Of a stretch of 64,000 nt of DNA, positions 35,060 to 50,079 are shown one piece after another. The notes below the pieces were generated by a model. It saw only the letters and a program-made list of their open reading frames with translations. It was not told the origin of the DNA and did not search any database. This DNA comes from Raphanus sativus (Eukaryota; Streptophyta; Magnoliopsida; Brassicales; Brassicaceae), in the NCBI RefSeq assembly GCF_000801105.2, contig NC_079514.1:5518001-5582000 (forward strand), given 5' to 3'. The position numbers and the translations under genes are program-made. Position 1 is the stretch's first letter. The number at the start of each line of letters is the position of its first letter.

Positions 35060-37297
35060 TGAGTGTTTTTGAGTTTTGACTTCTTTCTTCTTCTTCAGAT
35101 TTAACTAAGCGTTGAAACATAAACCCTCTTCTGTCTTTTTATTGTATTTTTTCTTTTTACTTTTTTTTATTTTTTATTTTTTTATTTCCTTTTCCCGGGA
35201 AATCTAAGGGAAACGGAAAACGACATGTGACTTGATGCGGAATTAAGAGAGGTTGATCAGGTGTTTGTTTTGGGTTGGTTACGTCATGCCTTTTACAACT
35301 TTTTCAAGTTTTCATGGGCTTTTAGCTAGGCCCATATAGATTTTGCCTAAATTGCCTAAATATTTATTGTTTTTTAACCCTACTTTCACCCATTTTCTAT
35401 AGAGGAGTTAAATCTTAGATGGCAGATCTTTTTTTTATGAACCACTAGATGGCAGATCTTTAGATCAAAATCTCATAGATCTAAGCCAACTCTCAAGCTA
35501 ATTTTAAAAAATAAAAAATAAAAAATTAGTTCTTAATTTGATTTTGTTGTTTTTTCCAATTAACGAATTTCTTGAGAAACAAACAAACTAAAAACAAAAC
35601 TTAAATAGTTAAATCTCAGACATATATACTAAATAAATAATTGGATAAAAACTACACTTATTAACTGTCGTGCGGAATTGATTTAAGCTGTATATTAATT
35701 AATACATCAAAATTGAAAAAGGTTTTAAAAAGTAAACCAACATCTTGCTAAAATGAATGAATATTACTAGCAAATTGCAGAATGGTAATAAAGAAGTGAG
35801 TAGATGTTTTTGTTTTAACGTCTCACGTTCGGAGTTAGGTGATTTGTTTTCTATATAGTACATAATTAAATTAAATGACAGTTGTAGCAATGAAGGAGAA
35901 AATATTTGTATAATTTTTTTATAAGGAATCAAACATATTAAAATAAAACAAAAGAGAAAAGAAAAAAAAAATCCATGTAATTACGATGTCTGGTGAAATA
36001 GCTTTCACGTTAGCTAAACCGCTAAAGGACATGTCCTTATTGATGTGTGGAGAATGGGAATATCTTTTTTTATGAAATCAAAAATATAAAATAGGATAAA
36101 ATGCAAAAGAAAATAATCGAATCTCGAGTATCTCCAACCTAAGACTTCATTTTAAAGGAGCATAACCTTAAAATAAGAATTTGAGAATTGATTGCTGCAA
36201 CCATGAATTTTAAAAAAAAAATCTTTAAAAGTTTTGTCTATTTGTATTATAGTCTTTAGTATTAACAAAAAATTAATCATAATGATAAAACTTCATAAAT
36301 ACATATAAAATATACTTTTAATATATTATAGGACACATAATATTACATTATTATATTATAAAACATAATATACATTATATATATAATAAAACAATATACA
36401 TACACACAAATTTTAGAAATTATGTACAAGATACCAAACTACTCAAGTAAGATATGTAATTATGTTTATGTAATTTGTTTTTAATTTATGTGAAGTTTGA
36501 TTAGTGTATTTTTATTTTGTGTGAGATTTATTTAATATATTCTTCTATTTATGTGAATTTTATTTTAGTGCTATGTAATATTTATTCTATTTTACTTTAT
36601 TTGGGTGTATTTAAATTATTTTAAATAAAATTAGTAGTTGTATCTGTGAAAGTAAATAATTGCAAGAATTGAAAAAAAGTGAATAATAATTCTGAAGTTT
36701 TAAATAGTGAAATCTCAAATTTGAAGTGTCACTATTCAAAATCTCAAAATTTAAAGATTTGAAATTATGTTAGAATGACGAAAGCCTCAAAATTTGAGGA
36801 TTTGAAGTTCGATTGGAGATGTTTTTATTGACCGTCAGGGCCGGCCCTGAGCCAAGCCCGATGAAACATTCATCTTAAGCCCCCAAAATTTTTGAGAAAT
36901 TTTACATGGAAATAAGCCTCCAAATTTGTAAAAAATAATTTCCAGTCTCCAAATTATTGAATTCCTTCTTGACTCGTCTACGGCTCCCAAAATCTCGGAC
37001 TTGTTGACCGTAACAGATATGTATATATACCGACTTGGAAAAACATATATTTTCTATATAGTACCATTAAAAGAGAAAATTTTCCATTCTGTAAAAGTTT
37101 TCACTTTTTCAGAACATGAAAAAGAAAAAGAAAAAGAAAAGGAAAAAGAAAAACAAAAACAAATTATGGCGGGTTAGTTAACAAAAAAATGGAATTTCAC
37201 TTTGGATTCCTTCCAATGTAATTATGTAAAAAAATATACTATAAAGAAACTCAATTAACACAAAATTTTGGGAAAATAAGAAAACAAATTAATCCTT
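35060..37297. other. FZR2 upstream and gene-free spacer
   Basis: The first few hundred bases are the FZR2 leader and promoter (TC-rich block near 35075-35100). Beyond that I see only AT-rich sequence. An inverted-terminal pair (TATCTCCAACCTAAGACTTCA near 36129 and GAAGTTCGATTGGAGAT near 36806) suggests an old 0.7-kb element of a common Brassicaceae MITE type. The palindrome AGGGCCGGCCCT at 36837-36848 looks like one end of a hAT-like element, second end not found. Confidence 0.4.
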
Positions 37298-37766
37298 GAG
37301 AAATTGCCAAAAATACCATTTTCATAGTACCACTTTTCATGTTTACACTAACCACTTTTACCACTACTTTTAATGAAGGGTTTAGATTTGAACATTTAGG
37401 ATTTAGGGTTTAGATTTTATGTTTTAGGGTTTAGATTTGATGTTTTAGGGTTTAGGGTATAAAGTTTAGGGTTTAGAGTTGAGGATTTAGGGTTTATAGT
37501 TGAGATTTCAGGGTTTAGGGTTTAGGATATTGAATTTAGGGTATATAGTTTAGGGTTTAGGGTTTAGAGTTGAAGATTTAGGGTTTAGGGTTTAGAATTG
37601 GGGGTTTAGGATTTAGAATTTTGGATTAAAATTTTGAAAAGCATATAAAAACAAAGATATAAGAGTCTTTAACATTTTAATAAAAAAGGTATTTTTGAAA
37701 ATGTGTATTTAGTGGTGGTAAAGATGAATAATGGTACCTTCAAAGTGGTATTTTTGAAAATTCCCC
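37298..37766. mobile_element. MULE-type MITE with degenerate telomere-like core
   Basis: The ends GAGAAATTGCCAAAAATACC and GGTATTTTTGAAAATTCCCC are inverted repeats, and a perfect 9-bp duplication TTAATCCTT lies at 37289-37297 and 37767-37775. A 9-bp duplication is the hallmark of Mutator-like elements. The core (about 37375-37620) is a run of imperfect TTTAGGGTTTAG units. The right duplication ends two bases from the stop codon of the DUF1191 gene, so the element forms that gene's 3' flank. Confidence 0.9.
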
Positions 37767-37777
37767 TTAATCCTTTT

Positions 37778-38806
37778 TTATCGATGATGATTCAAATGAG
37801 TGTTTTTATACCTATCATGGGGCATTACAGGAAGAGTTCTAGTTCCAGAAGCAGTAGGAGCCCTAACATGACCCACCATTGAAACCTGAAGAGCTTCTTC
37901 TTCATAAGCTCTTCTCTCCATTTCTTCCCTCTCCGCTTTCTTCTTCCCCTTCACCAACATCGCCACCACCAGCAACCCTAATAGAATCGCTCCAATCCCC
38001 GACCCAATCACACTCCCCACCGCCACTTTCCACCGGCTCAACTTTCCTCCTCCGCTGCCTTCATTCACCTCCGTCGATGGCGTCACCATCCCACCACCAC
38101 TACTGTCATCATTTTTCCCTCGAGCTTCTGTTGTCACCACTAGAGCATAATGCCCTTGCCTTGTTCCTTTGCAAACATAAGGTGAAACTTGATCACTAAA
38201 CGTTGTGCTACCGTTGCTTGTGAAACACGCACACAAGACTGATGAGTTCTTCTTCGTCGTCTTAGGGTTATCACTTGACGTGATCTTCAAGAAATCGATC
38301 AATATAGGGTTTTGATCGGTACCAACAACGTTAACCTCGTAAGGGTTTGCGGCCACACCGTCAGGGTTAGCGTTGTAAGCTAATAAACCAAGAACCGGTG
38401 ATACGAGCTGGTAATTGTAATCGGTTAGGTTATAACCGGTAGAGTAGACTGAAGACCAATTCGAGCCGAGGTTTTGTCTAACCAGCATGACTCTCTCCGG
38501 GCATGGCTCCACCGTCACGCCAGCGCCGATGTGAAACTCGCCGATTCTTGAACCGTATCTTCTCAGACTCCCGCACCTTAACTTGACCGTGTCGATATCT
38601 ATACCGGAGAAATTAGAAGGGAGGTGGATTTTCTGTATGGTGCCTGTGTTGAGATTGAGCTTAAAGTTTCTAATGGTGTAGTCTCTGATCATGAGATCTA
38701 AAAGACGTGTAGATTGAACTGACTGAGAGTTAGATTGGTGGAACGATAAGAGAAGTGTGACGAGAATGATGATTGTTGTTGATGTACAAAAAGAGGATGA
38801 ATCCAT
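37778..38806 (-). CDS. DUF1191 membrane glycoprotein
   Basis: A single-exon 342-residue protein of the plant DUF1191 family; molecular function unknown. I chose the start MDSSSFCTSTTIIILVTLLL because it begins a clear signal peptide (hydrophobic run, then SNSQS); an in-frame ATG 35 codons upstream would put a non-signal leader before it. The ectodomain contains several N-glycosylation sites (NFSG, NWSS, NLTD) and paired cysteines. One transmembrane helix lies near residue 268 onward (VGSVIGSGIGAILLGLLVVA), followed by a basic cytoplasmic tail (KGKKKAEREEMERRAYEEE). The topology is thus type I at the plasma membrane or secretory system. The stop codon at 37778-37780 lies two bases from a MULE MITE. 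Synteny suggests At4g22900. Confidence 0.88.
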   Translation of the reverse strand: MDSSSFCTSTTIIILVTLLLSFHQSNSQSVQSTRLLDLMIRDYTIRNFKLNLNTGTIQKIHLPSNFSGIDIDTVKLRCGSLRRYGSRIGEFHIGAGVTVEPCPERVMLVRQNLGSNWSSVYSTGYNLTDYNYQLVSPVLGLLAYNANPDGVAANPYEVNVVGTDQNPILIDFLKITSSDNPKTTKKNSSVLCACFTSNGSTTFSDQVSPYVCKGTRQGHYALVVTTEARGKNDDSSGGGMVTPSTEVNEGSGGGKLSRWKVAVGSVIGSGIGAILLGLLVVAMLVKGKKKAEREEMERRAYEEEALQVSMVGHVRAPTASGTRTLPVMPHDRYKNTHLNHHR

Positions 38807-40362
38807 AAGAGAATGAAGCGATCTTAGTGTGTTTACAGGGGAAGTGAAGAAGAGTAAAGAGAAGAAAGTTTGATTATGTTTGACTTGGTGGGGATATGTT
38901 TTTGTGGACAAGCATTATAAACACTTACACTGCATTAGTCAGATTTCTCTTTTTTACCTTTATACAGAAAGACATATGATACAACTATTAAAGTAGCATA
39001 TGACCGTTCTAACGTATAGGTTTACAGATTTAAATGATTTTTTCGTAACAACATAAAAGCAATGGATCTGTGTAGTAGTGGAGGAGAAAATTGGGTGAAT
39101 GATGATAGAAGCATGGGAAGATGATGATCATGATTACTCTTGTTTCCTAACAAAAAATATATATATAGCAAATTATTTTATATACAAGGCAGAAAAAAAA
39201 GAAGATAGACAATGGCGTGCTAATATTCGTGTGACTTTTCCTCTTTTGTGTAATGGTTTTCGTCTGTGCTTTTATCATGTGTGTTCTTGACTTTAGTTCT
39301 TTGTTATCAATCAATCTTTTATGTTACACATAAATTTTGAACCTTTTTACACTCTAATTCACACTATATGCACTAATCACGCTAATCTATCTTACCGATT
39401 AAATCATGTAAACCATCTTTTTCCCCTGGGAGTTGCAGTGAGTGGAGACTAAAGGACACGAAAAGTTAAAATTGAAGGTTGTAATTAAGGCAATTTCATG
39501 AACATGTTTGTGATCGATCCAGTATCTCGTTTACGCTCCAACGATTTGAATGAAGGGTGAACTAGAAAGCACTTTTATCTAAGATCATAATAAAATGTTT
39601 GTCATATGGTTGTCTTTTTTTTGTCCTTGGTAATTGTTGTAGAGCAATTAGAAAGAACAAAGTGTAAACTCTCAATTTCTTATCACAAGTGTTTTAATTA
39701 TTATTACATTGGTGAACTATTTTTTTTCTTTAAAAAAAAATTCTTATCACAAGAAAATCAGCTGCGGTAGAAAGTAAAATGTGCCTTACATTTTGAAGGT
39801 AAACCACATCATGTGCAGCTTTCTTCCTATATAATCATTTTTATGTTGGATTTGAAATCAAAACCTTACAATAGTAATAGGACTTTTCAATTCATTTCTT
39901 TTACTCATGTTGTACCTTTTAGAAGCAAGAATAAATTAAAACCTAAATGATAATTTAATATGTTAAAATTTGATTCAGACATAAGAAATAAAACCAAACT
40001 AAATTTCTGTTTTGTAATGGCTTTATATCAGTTAGAATTAACTATCATCCTTTTTTTTGTGCACTACAATTAACTATCATCCTATTACCTATGAAAGGTT
40101 GGTGAAGAAATATTCATAAAATATTTCCCTTATTTCTTATACAATACTTGGATATCAGAAAACATGTGAAAGAACATGCAAGATCTTAAGTATACAACAT
40201 CATATCTATTGTTCCTCTGACAAAACCCATTCTTCTTCTTTTTCCATCCTCATCTTGTTGTAACAAAAAAAAAGAAAATCAAAACATTTCTCTCATGTCT
40301 CCATGTGAATTTAAAGTATATTAACAAGTATATAAGAAGATGTGTAGTGTACCTCACAGGGT
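38807..40362. other. spacer between DUF1191 and PGRL1A
   Basis: Holds the DUF1191 promoter on the left and the PGRL1A 3' untranslated region at the right. No gene or bounded repeat was recognised; a direct repeat of TTAACTATCATCCT occurs at about 40037 and 40070. Confidence 0.35.
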
Positions 40363-42054
40363 TCAAGCTTGGCTTCCTTCTGGCAATGTGATCAACCGAG
40401 TACCCGAGTCATACTCCATCGCGGTTCCACAGCTATAACCACAAGATTGATCACAGATTCAGACATATGTTTAGAACTCTCTAAGCAAAAATTCTAATGC
40501 TACAATCTTACTTGGTGCATTTGACAGAGTTAGTTTTGCCACCACTAGAGATCGACAGAATTGTTCCAAAGAAGGAAGTATTCTCCGTTCCACAATTCGG
40601 ACAAGGACCCTACCATAACAAAACATAAAGAGACAAGAACATTAGTCAAGGACAATTCTTTTGCAAATCTAAGTCATGAATTTTCTACCTTCAAGATCAA
40701 GAAGTCTTTGACGATCAGTTTGGTGATTGTTAAAGCCAGATATACAATCAAAGGAACAGCAGCGAACCACGTGAATATGAAACTGTATGGTTCTGAAAGC
40801 TCCAAGATGTATGTGATCTCAAAACCTGTAATGTCGTCCAGGAAGAAAAAGCTGAAAGTACACAATTGAAAAAGAAAAAAAAAACATTTTAGCAAAGACA
40901 AAACCTGGGAGGGTTTAAATGATCTGAATGTTCGAAGGAGAAGAAGAGAATTGGTTATAGAGAGTAGAGACACTCACAGTCCTAGAGCAACAACAGTTGC
41001 TGGAACATTTAGCAAGAACATTTTGAAATAATCCACTGCGAGATCACTGTACACCTGCATTTAACAAGATTTTTTAACATACATCTTTGTATGGCATATA
41101 ACCTATGGCAAATGAATCTTAAGTTTATATATACCTTTTTACTACGGAGACTGCATCTTGGACCCTCACACACAATATCGCTACCATCAATCTGTAGAAA
41201 GATTCATAAAACTGAAGCTTAGTAGAAAGAATCTTATTAGTATAGCATAAAAGGGAATGGAACCTTTAGTTTGAGTTTGAGCTTATCAAATTCTTCATCA
41301 TTGAGGATAGGATTCCCAGAAACATAAGCCATTGAAGCTTCCAAGAACCTTTGTTCATCAGAACCTGCGTTTTCATAAAAAAAAAACAATGACTTTCTGC
41401 CTAAGAAACCAAAACAAAAGATATGACTATATATAGTTTGATTACTTAGCATCACAACACTGCTTCCTTCCCACATCAACTCTTCCTTAAGGTTATCAAA
41501 CTCCTCATTTGACATGACCGCTTTGCCATCGTAATAGAACGACTGGAAGAAAGACAGTAACAATCTTCTCAGGCTCTTGAAGATTTGTTACTTTATAAAG
41601 AAAAAAAAAAGGTTGTTGGTTTCATGTAGCCGTTACTTGCAAGGCTTGGAGAAACTCTTGTTCCATTTCACCGATTGATTTCTTTTCAGCCTTGTTGATG
41701 CTGCAATAAGGCATGATATTGCTATCAACGTCTTCTCCTCCAACTTGACCTTAAAAAGTAAAGACCATAATTAACACTAACATTCAGAAACTCAAAAGGT
41801 TGGTTAATTACTACTTTGAATATGAGTTTGAAACCCAGACATAGATGATTACCTGATTGCTCTGTGGTGGCTTTTGCAGGCAACAAGAAGAATCTTTTTC
41901 TCAAGGAGATCGATCTTCCAGGGTTGAGCTGAGTCCATGAAGACGACGGAGGAGGAGAAGGAGAAGGAGAAGAGAGAAAAGTGGTGGTGGGTTTTCGAGA
42001 GACGGCGGAGAACAGTCGGGGGCTTGTCAAACTGAACAACATCTTGCTACCCAT
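40363..42054 (-). CDS. PGRL1A: PGR5-like protein 1A, thylakoid
   Basis: Nine exons make an intact 325-residue protein: 41853-42054, 41637-41749, 41446-41542, 41264-41364, 41135-41191, 40978-41054, 40689-40851, 40512-40609 and 40363-40432, all in phase. PGRL1 works with PGR5 in cyclic electron flow around photosystem I. I chose the start MGSKMLFSLTS, which opens a serine-rich chloroplast transit peptide of about 60 residues; an in-frame ATG lies 15 codons upstream. Two membrane helices are visible (FLLNVPATVVALGLFFFL and FIFTWFAAVPLIVYLALTI). The C-terminal stroma-side cysteines expected of the family are present (CPNCGTEN and, after an intron, CTNCGTAMEY), as are CEGPRC upstream. The name A rather than B rests on synteny with ANS and DUF1191. 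Confidence 0.92.
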
Positions 42055-44280
<2,226 letters not shown>

Positions 44281-44727
44281 GTCTCTAATACCCTATATAT
44301 ATGTTACAGTCTCTCTTTTCTTTTGTGTGTTGTGTCTTTATCCTGCATTTGATGTGTGCATCTTATAATTTGAAGACATATATTATATCTCTACAGATTG
44401 TGTAATTAGAATATATGTTAGTAAAATATATGAACCACAGGTTGTATTAAGAGCTTGAGAGTATTTTCTGATTTACATTCTGTTTCTTACATCTTTTTTT
44501 TTTTCTTATGCTACTAACTGTAAGATGGAGTTGTTGATGATGATGATTCCATATGCTACAAAAGCTGTTTCTATACCATCAGCGAATGCCCAAGCTCCTG
44601 CCAAATTAGAACAACAATAAGGTATAAACACCTGCTGTACCATGATTTATACATACGCCCATGAGAATGAATCCACTATATAGCTATGAAACGACAGAGA
44701 GTGCTTGCATGATTGATTTCATTAGCT
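44281..44727. other. convergent 3' ends of ANS and TPXL3
   Basis: Contains both 3' untranslated regions. A further minus-strand splice acceptor at about 44597 (GGCAG/GAGCTTGGGC) followed by a short frame shows that the TPXL3 3' end could continue here through one more exon. Confidence 0.4.
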
Positions 44728-47700
44728 TTACCTACTAGGCGTCCATCGCTGGTTTGTTTCGCTATGACCAGATAGTATCTGTTGTTCAGCTGAAGAAACC
44801 GTTTTTCCAGTTGCCAGTCTTGTTACCTGTAAAGGATCAGGTATCGATACAAGAAATTAAGAAACCTCTTATTGTCTAAGTGAAGCTACTTTTGTTTTCA
44901 GTAAGTTTAGAACTTACATCATTCCCTGCTTGGAAAGAGTGCGCTCTATTTTCCTTGAACCCCTTATACCAAGAAATATTACAACTCAATGATTAGACTT
45001 GGAAAAATGGTAAAAAAAGAGAGATAAATTAAGTGAAAATTAAGTTTCACAAGCTGCACCTTTTCCTGAGGAAATCTTGTGCGAGATCCATTATTTTGCT
45101 TGGTCTCAGATCTGATGGAGAGCTGTAAGTTAATAAAACCGGGTCAAGAAACTATGAGAGTAATCAAATAATAAGAGTGTGTTTAAGAAAGATCATACGT
45201 TAAACCATGAGCTGTGTTGTACCTTGCTGAAAAGGTCTGTTGGTATATCTGGTTGAACTCTCTTTTCTGTATTAAAACTAAACTCCTGTGTTGCATTCCA
45301 AAAAACAACAGTTTGCATCCTCATCAGAAAACTCATTTACAGAAAGATAAAGTGCAAATAATAATTGTTAAGACTAGCATACCAAAGGTATCTTGCTATT
45401 TTTGAAAACGCCCAGGTCTCCTCTGCTTGAAAGTATCTGTTTCACAGGAGTGAAAAACCTATTTTTAGGTGTGATGAACTATAAATGCAAGCGGATGAGA
45501 CCTCAAGAAAGGATACCTTCTTGTTCAGAGGACGAGCTTTAAAAACATGTTTCCCTTCCGAGACATCATGCTTGTTAGATATATCCATGGCGATTGGTCT
45601 GCAAGAAAAACTAAACTTCTTAAGTTTATATACACCTCAAAAACACAAGTTGAAGTCAGAAATCAAGCAAAATCCTTCTTAATTTTCTATTTCATTTTTA
45701 TAGGTCATACCTCCTACTTTCCCTGTTAACACCGTCAAGCGCATCAGTTATATTAGATTTTTCTGACACCTGACAAAAAGAAACTTCACTTTTAAGGATC
45801 TAAGATCACAGGGCAGGCGATAAAACTAATAATAAGCAACATTGTCGCTACCTTATACGAGTCATTTCCCTGATTAGACCTTGTTGTTACTGCTGAAGAA
45901 TGTTGCATAGCCCTTTCTGAGGTCTTCAAATGGAATTCCTGTTAAGGAAAGTTAAGAAATATAATCCCAAGTCTTACAATTGTGGAAACATTTCATCAGC
46001 TGTATGAATTCAGCTCTAATACTTACTTGGAATTCAGTTGGTTTCGGAGTGCTCTTTTTCCGGATTGGCAATGAAGGAGCATCAAATATCTAGAGATCAC
46101 AAAACGACCATGAGTTGGGGCACAACGATACACATTTCTTAGTAGCAGATACAAACCTTTCGGTTAAATGGACGTGCTTTGAATCTGTATACAGCTGTTG
46201 AGTCCTGTTCTGAGTGCGCATCATTCTTGTGCCTGAAAAACAATCATTAGTAAAAAACATCCTGTGAGCGAGACCTTTCCTGAACAACTAATTTTCAGTA
46301 GTAACATCAGGCTCTAACCGTGTCCTGTGAGCCCTCTGCGATGTAGCAAAATCAGGCTCCTGTGGGACAGTAATCTTTGTCTTGGGATGTTGTGAGTTTC
46401 TATCAAGAGTTATATCCTGCAAGAAATTATTTACATTTCCACTTTGACCAGAATGATTGAATATTGCCATATATACAGACACTTTTTAAGACTCTATACG
46501 TAAGATCAAAGGGAATAAAAAGCAAACCTTCTTGGGCATCTTGTGAACAAAACTCATCTCGGGCTTTGTTCCAGCAACCTGAAACAGGATGATGGTATTG
46601 CCACTTAGTTTTTAGATAAACCTAGTACATACATTGTTTTAAAGGAAGCCAGCTATAACGCTGTGAATACCTCTACCTTGCGAAGAAGACCCCCATCAAG
46701 CTTCTGTCGTTTAGCTGCTTGAACTTCGGTCCCCCCACATAAGGGTTTGTCATGAGTTTGATCCACTTGCAAATGGGATTTACTAAACCAGCAAAAGAAG
46801 GATACATTTTAAGAGAAGCTGAGAGAAGAAAATACAAAGATATGCTTCCTTCCAACAGTGGCCACCTCACCTGGTATAATTTAGTTTAGCTAACTGACTA
46901 GCAGTAGGTTTCATTAAGGTTGAGCTCCTTGGAGGAGTAGGTCTGATGCTTGGTTTAGCTCGGAATTTTGGTTTATTATCATTGTGCTTGTTGTGATTGC
47001 TAACCGTTGGCCCTGGTAAAATTGAGAGACCAACAAACAAACAATAAAAGTAAATACCAAAGATGGACCACATCAAAAAAAAAAGGAACCCATGAAACAT
47101 TAACTGATTTTTTCAAGATGAAAGCATAAATAACAATTATAGACTATTTATTATAAAGTTGTAACCTTTGGGTATGGGTTGGCCTGGAACTTTCTTCAAG
47201 TTATGACCTTGTTGGGAGGAAAATATCCCAAAACGCATTCCACTCCCTGAAGCAAAAAAAGAAAAAGCAAAGATGTGTGTTTAAAAAAATCTATGAACAT
47301 ATATATATTGTGGTCTCCACATTCTACACACACACACACACACACACCATAGTCAAATCAACTGTGGAAAAATTGAAGAGCTGCAGGGTACATAAAGCCA
47401 AGACATCATTAACTCACCACCATCTGATGTGACGTCTTCCTCCTCCGGTTTCGTGGATGCATCCGTCTTATCTCCAGAAATCTCCTCTCCAAGCAACAAC
47501 TTTGTCACAAAAGCTGAGAAAAAACACAAAAGAATTAAATAACATTTTTCACCTGTAGAAATGGAGTGTGATCACATTGTTAAATCAATTTTCATTTCTC
47601 CAATTGCAACGGAAAAAAATGTACGATTTGATTTTTTCAGCGTGTGATGATGATGAATTGATGATGATGAAGATATATATATACTCACGAGAGGGGGCGT

Positions 47701-47863
47701 AGGAGGGAGCAGAGTGAAACCAGAACTCGGCGGCCAGAGACTCAGCTGGTGACTCAGAGCGAGTGAAATCGAACCACCGAGCTGCATCAAACTCGTACTC
47801 CATATCAACCTCTCTCACCTCCAACACCATCTCCTCCATTTCCATTTCTTCATCCATCTCCAT
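44728..47863 (-). CDS. TPXL3: TPX2-like microtubule-associated protein
   Basis: About 17 small exons on the minus strand encode a TPX2-family protein. The first exon (47689-47863, alternative start at 47878) has the Aurora-binding N-terminus: DAARWFDFTRSESPAESLAA and FWFHSAPSYAPS. Basic, low-complexity exons follow (for example 47418-47513, about 46871-47014, about 46673-46785). Two FKARP modules are visible: FKARPFNRKIFDAPSLPIRK with PTEFQ and EFHLKTSERA (about 45850-46235), and FKARPLNKK (about 45515-45600), as in the TPX2 C-terminal domain. TPX2 proteins activate Aurora kinase and promote spindle microtubules. The name follows synteny with At4g22860. Exon borders in the middle are approximate, and the last exon (ending WTPSR at 44728) may instead splice onward. 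Confidence 0.82.
47326..47347. repeat. (CA)n microsatellite in a TPXL3 intron
   Basis: Eleven consecutive CA units within intron 2 of the TPX2-like gene; likely to vary in length between accessions. Confidence 0.95.
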
Positions 47864-48511
47864 TCTCTCTCTAAACACTAAATCTCACTTCCTTCTGTCT
47901 CTCTCTAAATGTAAACAAAGCGGGGGAAAGTCACCGAGATTGTCTTCTGCAAAAAAAAACCTGACGGAACTGAGCTGACAAATCCCTTATTTTCTACTGA
48001 AGTCTCTGATGAAGAAGGAAACAGCACAAATTTCGCTGTTTCAGAGATTTTTGTTTTACCGGAAGAAAAACAAAAACAGATTTATTTTAATCTCCACGCC
48101 AAAACGACATCGTAATGGCACTGTGAATGTACCAACCCACTCGAATCACAAAAGTCGAAGGACGCTCCGGTTTTTGTAACGACTCGAATGGATTGTAACG
48201 ACTCCAAAATTTTGAATTGCCATTAAGACTATTGATAAGACGGTTATACCCCTAGAGTGAGAGTGTGCAAGGGGTGTTTTTGACAATTCAAATAGGAGAG
48301 TTTTTTTTTTGTTTCTTACGTTTGTGCTTCGAGGCGCGTCTCTGGGTCTGCGAGCTTTCTTGGCTTTCGACGACACCTCTCATTTCGGCTGGATCGATAA
48401 TGGCCCTTCATTGTTGTGATTATTCACGTTTCTGCCACTAACGGTTGTGTCAGGTTTATGACCTGCCAAATTGTGCTTTCTCAGTAAAAAGTTTAACGTC
48501 TATATATTTAT

Positions 48512-50070
48512 GAGAAAATTCCTTAAAAATACACAGACTGAATTTCTTTTGCTGAAAAAATATACGAACTTTTTTGGCTTCCCAAAAAATACACAAACTA
48601 ATTTTGATTGTCCATAAAATACACGAACTTTTGAATTTTGAAGGTTTCACACCTCGATTTTAACGGTGTAAACAGTGACTAACAGAATAGTAAGACGCTG
48701 TTAGACGCCGTTAACTCTGAATAAAAAGTTCATGTATTTTATGGACAACCAAAATTAGTTCGTGTATTTTTCGGGAAGCCTAAAAAGTTCGTGTATTTTT
48801 TCAGCAAAGGAAATTTAGTATGTGTATTTTTAAGGAATTTTCAAATGGAGTTTGGATATTTCATATCCTATTCAGATGCTAAATATTTGGACCCAATACA
48901 GATCCAAAATTTTATATTTGTAAACTTTCGGTTTGGTTTTAGACCGAATATTTTCGGATCAATTTCGATCCAAGTTTTTGAATCCGGCTAATATATCTAG
49001 ACCTAATCTTGACATTTTAGCCGGATTCAAAAACTTGGATTGGAACTGACCCAAAAATATTCAGTCCAAAACCAAACCGAAAGTTTACAAATATTTGTTG
49101 GGTCCAAAACTCTTCTACTTGAAAGAATTGAAACCAAAAAGAACTGATCCGAATAGACCTGAGCCTAATAAAATCGACACGAATAGATTCAATCCGACAA
49201 GATCTTTCTGCTAACAATTTTGTTATTATTTTTGCAATATTTTTTAGTTTTGTTTTTGTAACAGAAATATTTTTAATTAATATGAAACTTTCAATGTAAA
49301 ATTTAGAGTTGTTTGTGAATTTTTAGATATATATGATAGATTTTGACTAAATTGGACTCAACAAATATTTGTAAACTTTTGGTTTGGTTTTGGACAGAAT
49401 ATTTTTGGGTCAGTTCCGATTCAAGTTTTTGAATCCGGCTAAAATGTCTAGCCGGATTCAAAAACTTGAATCAGAACTGACCCGGAAATATTCGGTCCAA
49501 AATCAAACCGAAAGTTTACAAATATAAAATTTCAGACATGTATCATGTGATAGAGAATGTGTTTTTTTTTCAGGTCTTTGGGTCGGGTTTGGGCCGTTTT
49601 TTTCCGGATCTGGATTTTTCAGATCGAAAATATCTGGTCCAAAACCAAACCGAAAGTTTACAAATATAAAATTTTGGATATGTATTGGGTCCAGATATTC
49701 AGCCTCTGAATAGTATATGAAATATCCAAACTCCATTTGAAAATTCTTTTAAAAATACACATACTAAATTTCCTTTACTGAAAAAATACACAAACTTTTT
49801 AGGCTTCCCGAAAAATACACGAACTAATTTTGGTTGTCCATAAAATACATGAACTTTTTAATCAGAGTTAACGGCGTCTAACGGCGTCTTACTATTCTGT
49901 TAGTCACTGTTTACACCGTTAAAATCGAGATGTGAAACCTTCAAAATTCAAAAGTTTGTGTATTTTATGGACAATCAAAATTAGTTTGTGTATTTTTTGG
50001 GAAGTCAAAAAAGTTCGTGTATTTTTTCAGCAAAAGAAATTCAGTCTGTGTATTTTTAAGGAATTTTCCC
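48512..50070. mobile_element. 1.56-kb foldback element, MULE-type, 9-bp duplication
   Basis: The element starts GAGAAAATTCCTTAAAAATA and ends with the near-perfect inverse, TTAAGGAATTTTCCC. A perfect 9-bp duplication TATATTTAT flanks it (48503-48511 and 50071-50079), which points to the Mutator superfamily. The two terminal modules (48512-48842 and about 49738-50070) are inverted copies of each other, and each is also an internal palindrome with arms of about 140 bp. The centre (48843-49737) has further inverted repeats: AAATGGAGTTTGGATATTTC at 48843 pairs with its inverse near 49712, and an AGCCGGATTCAAAAACTTG motif recurs in both orientations. There is no transposase. Confidence 0.88.
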
Positions 50071-50079
50071 TATATTTAT

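Noticed and set aside
36837..36848. AGGGCCGGCCCT palindrome as a hAT element
   Set aside because: Only one end is visible and no 8-bp duplication could be identified; mentioned only within the spacer entry.
37375..37620. Run of TTTAGGG-like units suggesting an interstitial telomere
   Set aside because: The units are imperfect and lie wholly inside a MITE with 9-bp target duplications, so they came with the element and do not mark a chromosome fusion.
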